This document shows, one piece after another, positions 30,228 through 33,104 of a DNA stretch of 33,104 nt. Numbering within the stretch: position 1 is the first letter of the stretch; each line of letters begins with the position of its first letter. This DNA is from Acidobacteria bacterium Mor1 (GTDB lineage Bacteria > Acidobacteriota > Polarisedimenticolia > Polarisedimenticolales > Polarisedimenticolaceae): contig CP011806.1 of the NCBI GenBank assembly GCA_001664505.1, positions 1,303,538 to 1,336,641 on the forward strand, in the 5' to 3' direction. Made by a program: the position numbers and the translations under genes. Under the pieces are notes generated by a model. That model did no database searches. It was not told where the DNA came from and was given only the letters and a program-made list of their open reading frames with translations.

Positions 30228-30257
30228 ATCCTAACCTTTTGCCCCCATTTCAGGCAA
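30228..30257 (-). promoter_or_regulatory. Candidate promoter for the two-repeat protein and HU
   Basis: On the minus strand TTGCCT (30257-30252), an 18-base spacer and TAGGAT (30233-30228, four of six). It lies 46 bases before the ATG at 30182, in the 130-base gap after queC. Confidence 0.5.
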
Positions 30258-30312
30258 TTCCTGGTTTCGGACCCGCTGGATCCTCGACCCGGCGGGGCTC
30301 TCCGGGGTCTGC

Positions 30313-30990
30313 TCAGGCCAGGGCGGGATCGGCGAGCCCCGCCTCGGCGAAGCCCCGGGCCCGCAGCAGGCAGGCATCGCAGCGGCCGCAGGGCCGGCCG
30401 GATGCATCCGGGTCGTAGCAGGAGACCGTCCGGCCAAGATCGACCCCCAGCTCCACCGCCCGGCGGACGATCTGCCCCTTGGTCAGCTCCAGCAGCGGGG
30501 CGTGGATCCGGAAGGCGCTCCCCTCGACCCCCGCCCGGGTCGCCAGCCCGGCCAGGCGCTCGAAGGCCTCGAGGTACTCGGGGCGGCAATCGGGGTAGCC
30601 GCTGTAGTCGATGGCGTTGACCCCGAGAAACAGGTCGCGGGCCTCCAGAACCTCGGCCCAGCCCAGGGCCAGGGAGAGCATCACCGTGTTGCGGGCGGGC
30701 ACGTAGGTAACCGGAATGCCCTCGGCAATCTCGCCGTCGCTGCGCTCCTTGGGGACGTCGACCGCCTCGTCGGTCAGCGCCGAGCCGCCGAGCACGTCGA
30801 GCTCGACCCCGACCACCCGGTGGGAAGCCGCACCGAGCGAACGGGCCAGCTCCTCGGCCCGCTCGATCTCGACCGCGTGGCGCTGGCCGTAGCGCACCGT
30901 CAGCGCGTGGGCCTCGAAGCCCCGGTGCCGCGCTTCGGCCAGGGTGGTCGCCGAGTCCATGCCTCCGGAGAGCAACACCACCGCACGCAT
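30313..30990 (-). CDS. queC: 7-cyano-7-deazaguanine synthase QueC
   Basis: Converts 7-carboxy-7-deazaguanine to preQ0 using ATP and ammonia, on the way to queuosine. 225 residues from the ATG at 30990, which has GGAG upstream and starts four bases after queE; a GTG at 31005 would overlap queE. The PP-loop is [12 protein letters not shown] (SGGMDS 8-13). The C-terminal zinc cluster is complete: C191, C201, C204 and C207 in [20 protein letters not shown]. The middle part [17 protein letters not shown] is characteristic. queD and queF are not in the window. Confidence 0.96.
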   Translation of the reverse strand: MRAVVLLSGGMDSATTLAEARHRGFEAHALTVRYGQRHAVEIERAEELARSLGAASHRVVGVELDVLGGSALTDEAVDVPKERSDGEIAEGIPVTYVPARNTVMLSLALGWAEVLEARDLFLGVNAIDYSGYPDCRPEYLEAFERLAGLATRAGVEGSAFRIHAPLLELTKGQIVRRAVELGVDLGRTVSCYDPDASGRPCGRCDACLLRARGFAEAGLADPALA

Positions 30991-30994
30991 CGGA

Positions 30995-31642
30995 TCAGAC
31001 TCCACGGAGCACGCCGGGCCAGAGCAGCTTGTGCAGTTGGATCTGGAGCTTCACCGTCAGCCCGTCGGCCAGGATCCAGTCGGCGAGTTCTCCAGGCTCG
31101 AGACCGTCCTGCACCGGCGAGAACAGCACCGTGCAACGCTCGGCGAGAGCGCGGTCGCGGACCTGCTCCGCCGCCCAGCGATAGTCCTCGCGATCGGCGA
31201 TGACGAACTTGAGCTCGTCGTCGGCACCGAGGTGCTCGAGGTTCTCCCAGAGGTTCCGCTCAGCCTCCCCGGAACCAGGGCACTTGATGTCGACGATCCG
31301 CTTGACCCCCGCCGGGACGTCGGCGACCGAGAGGCTGCCTCCCGTTTCCAGCATCACCCGGTAGCCCTCGGTGACGAGCCGATCCATCAGCGGGATCGCC
31401 TCCTTCTGCAGCAGGGGTTCCCCCCCGGTCAGCTCGACCAGACTGCAGCCGATTCGTTCGACCTCGGCCATCACCTCATCCACCGACATCGGCTTGCCCT
31501 CGTGAAAGGCGTACTCGGTGTCGCACCAGACGCAGCGCAGGTTGCATCCGGTCAGCCGGATGAAGGTGCAGGGCTCCCCGGCCCGGGAGGATTCCCCCTG
31601 GATCGAGTGAAAGATCTCGTTGACGGTCAACACGTTGGGCAT
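30995..31642 (-). CDS. queE: 7-carboxy-7-deazaguanine synthase QueE
   Basis: Radical SAM enzyme that contracts the ring of 6-carboxytetrahydropterin to the deazaguanine product used by QueC. 215 residues. The [4Fe-4S] motif is CX3CX2C: C33, C37 and C40 in [12 protein letters not shown]. The family start [16 protein letters not shown] and the SAM-binding [10 protein letters not shown] are present. First gene of the queE-queC pair; a divergent gap of 113 bases, GC-rich with several palindromes, separates it from the GGDEF gene. Confidence 0.96.
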   Translation of the reverse strand: MPNVLTVNEIFHSIQGESSRAGEPCTFIRLTGCNLRCVWCDTEYAFHEGKPMSVDEVMAEVERIGCSLVELTGGEPLLQKEAIPLMDRLVTEGYRVMLETGGSLSVADVPAGVKRIVDIKCPGSGEAERNLWENLEHLGADDELKFVIADREDYRWAAEQVRDRALAERCTVLFSPVQDGLEPGELADWILADGLTVKLQIQLHKLLWPGVLRGV

Positions 31643-31755
31643 CTTAGCGCGCCGCGGAGGGCTCCGCTCCGGGGCCCCGGCGGGGTTTGCGCCCCCCGGC
31701 GCCGGAACCCAGATTCAAGGGAGGTTCAACCGTTTTTCGCCGAGGTCCTTTGCTG

Positions 31756-33066
31756 ATGGAACTTGTCTCGATGGGAATCGTTCCGGCCGCCGTGGCGGCG
31801 GTCGTCGGCCTGATCCTCGGAATCGTCCTCGGTAACCGGGGCAAGGGTGATCTGAGCCGCCGAACCCAGCACCTCGAGGACCAGCTCGAGCGGGCTTCGG
31901 TCCGCGCGCGGGAGCAGACCGCCGCCCTGGCCTCGGCCCGAACCGAGGCCCAGTCGGTCGCCAGCCTGGTCCGCTTCCTGCCCAGCATCGTCGCCGAACT
32001 GAACCAGCCGGAGCTCGAGATCAGCCACGTGCCCAAGCTGATCGTCCGCCTGGCGGCGGCTCTGTTCGAGCCGGAGCAGGTGCTGTTCTACATGGTTCGC
32101 AAACCGCGGGACGCCGGCGGGCAGCCCGAACTCTACCTGCGCTACCAGCGGGGTATTCGGGAGGTCCCGGACTCGGCGGCGGTGATCCCCTTCGGCCAGG
32201 GCAAGATCGGCTGGGTCGCCGCCAACCGGGTCGAGATGTCCCAGGAGGACTGGCGCAACGCCAGCCGCACCGACGGCCAGGCGTTCCAGAGCCACCTTCC
32301 CGGCGTCGCCCTGGATTTGATCGGACCGGTGGTCCAGGGATCCCGGGTCCTCGGCGTGATCGTAGTCGGCAAGCCCAAGGTCCGCCCGCGGGACGAGAAG
32401 CTGACCCTACAGATAGTGACGAACCTCGGCGCCATCGCGCTGTCCCACGCCATGAACCTGTCGAGCGTGCGCAACGACGCCAACAAGGACGGCCTGACCG
32501 GCCTATACAACAAGCGATACCTGATGAAGGGGCTGGCGGAGATGATCCGCAACGCCGAACAGTCCGGCCAGCCGCTCAGCCTGTTCCTGTTCGACATCGA
32601 TCACTTCAAGGTGTTCAACGACACTCAGGGGCACCAGGCGGGCGACGTGCTGCTCAAGGCGCTGTCTTCCCTGGTCGCCTCCCGGTGTGACGGCGATGCG
32701 ATGGTCGCCCGCTACGGCGGCGAGGAGTTCGTCGTCGTCATGCCGGGGACTCCGCCGGAGCGGGGCATCGAAAAGGCCGAGGCCATTCGCAAGGCCATCG
32801 CGGAACACCCGTTCACCCATGGTGAGAGCCAACCTCTGGGCCACGTCAGCGTCAGCGGGGGCGTCGCGGGCTTCCCCACCGACGGCACCTCGGCGGCGAC
32901 CCTGCTGGAGTTCGCAGACCAGGCGCTCTACGAGGCCAAGCGGTCGTCGCGCAACAAGGTCCTGCGCTACCGAGGCGTGACCATCGGAGTCGATCCGGAC
33001 GTCCCGGTGGAGCTGCCGGCCACCGAGGCCGGGTCGGTCCCGGGGGCCGAGGGCCCCCACCGGTAG
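31756..33066 (+). CDS. Membrane GAF-GGDEF diguanylate cyclase
   Basis: 436 residues from the ATG at 31756. One N-terminal membrane helix (about 8-27), a short coiled coil (34-70), a GAF-like sensory domain (about 85-235), and a C-terminal GGDEF domain (about 240-415). DKDGLTGLYNKRYL-like start (NKDGLTGLYNKRYL), the metal/substrate FDIDHFKVFNDTQGHQAGD, and the active loop GGEEF (321-325) are intact, so it should make c-di-GMP from GTP. The RxxD inhibitory site expected six to nine residues before GGEEF is absent (DGDA instead), which suggests no product inhibition. The last 25 residues are a Pro/Gly-rich tail. It stands alone, divergent from queE. Confidence 0.93.
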   Translation: MELVSMGIVPAAVAAVVGLILGIVLGNRGKGDLSRRTQHLEDQLERASVRAREQTAALASARTEAQSVASLVRFLPSIVAELNQPELEISHVPKLIVRLAAALFEPEQVLFYMVRKPRDAGGQPELYLRYQRGIREVPDSAAVIPFGQGKIGWVAANRVEMSQEDWRNASRTDGQAFQSHLPGVALDLIGPVVQGSRVLGVIVVGKPKVRPRDEKLTLQIVTNLGAIALSHAMNLSSVRNDANKDGLTGLYNKRYLMKGLAEMIRNAEQSGQPLSLFLFDIDHFKVFNDTQGHQAGDVLLKALSSLVASRCDGDAMVARYGGEEFVVVMPGTPPERGIEKAEAIRKAIAEHPFTHGESQPLGHVSVSGGVAGFPTDGTSAATLLEFADQALYEAKRSSRNKVLRYRGVTIGVDPDVPVELPATEAGSVPGAEGPHR

Positions 33067-33104
33067 ATCGGCGCGGGAGACGCCCCAACCTGTTGCGGGA
33101 GGGG

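Noticed and set aside
30286-30309. Hairpin after queC as a terminator
   Set aside because: Seven pairs with a bulge and no T run; not distinguishable from chance in GC-rich sequence.
1-33104. CRISPR arrays, insertion sequences, toxin-antitoxin or phage-defence systems
   Set aside because: Read through both strands; no regularly spaced repeats, transposase motifs or defence-type genes were seen.
33067-33104. Sequence after the GGDEF gene
   Set aside because: Only 38 bases; nothing can be called.

Overview
This is a G+C-rich, gene-dense stretch of bacterial chromosome with about forty protein genes, one tRNA gene and almost no mobile DNA. I see no insertion sequence, phage gene, CRISPR array or rRNA. 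The mix of genes (a PEGA-domain Ser/Thr kinase, GspG-like pseudopilins, a PBP1B-type transpeptidase with a UB2H region, an F0-only ATP synthase operon, an Mrp cluster in MBH gene order) suggests a Gram-negative organism of the Acidobacteriota type, possibly near Thermoanaerobaculia. Myxococcota or another deltaproteobacterial-type lineage is the alternative. The assignment is inference from gene content only.

Layout, minus strand, 1-8878: a secreted TPR-like protein running off the left edge, a membrane Ser/Thr kinase (684-2594), aroB (2691-3800), the F0 operon (two AtpI/AtpZ-type proteins, a, c, b; 3915-6342), then a three-gene run: a GspG-domain lipoprotein, a DUF192 protein and a metallopeptidase homologue that has lost its active site. 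F1 genes are not present. Plus strand, 8916-20605: a HEAT-repeat protein, pgk, tpiA, a nine-gene Mrp/MBH-type cation antiporter cluster (12426-19917), secG and tRNA-Leu(GAG). The Mrp genes overlap by a few bases almost throughout, start with a promoter and a strongly folded leader RNA, and sit inside what is commonly a tpiA-secG-tRNA-Leu neighbourhood.

20637-33066: a secreted protein of unknown function; a blaI-blaR1 type repressor/M56 protease pair with a clear promoter and palindromic operator candidates; a pseudopilin; a small membrane protein; a methyltransferase; a Cys-rich lipoprotein followed by a VOC protein; a PBP1B-like peptidoglycan synthase; HU preceded by a nested inverted-repeat leader; a two-repeat conserved protein; queE-queC (queuosine/preQ0 synthesis); and a GAF-GGDEF diguanylate cyclase.

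Most of the window is ordinary housekeeping DNA. The items most worth a second look are the Mrp cluster with three separate antiporter-type subunits and an unassigned 98-residue membrane protein, its folded leader (a possible cation riboswitch), the dead peptidase, the M56 sensor with a coiled-coil ectodomain, and the nested repeat before HU. No gap without a gene exceeds 165 bases.
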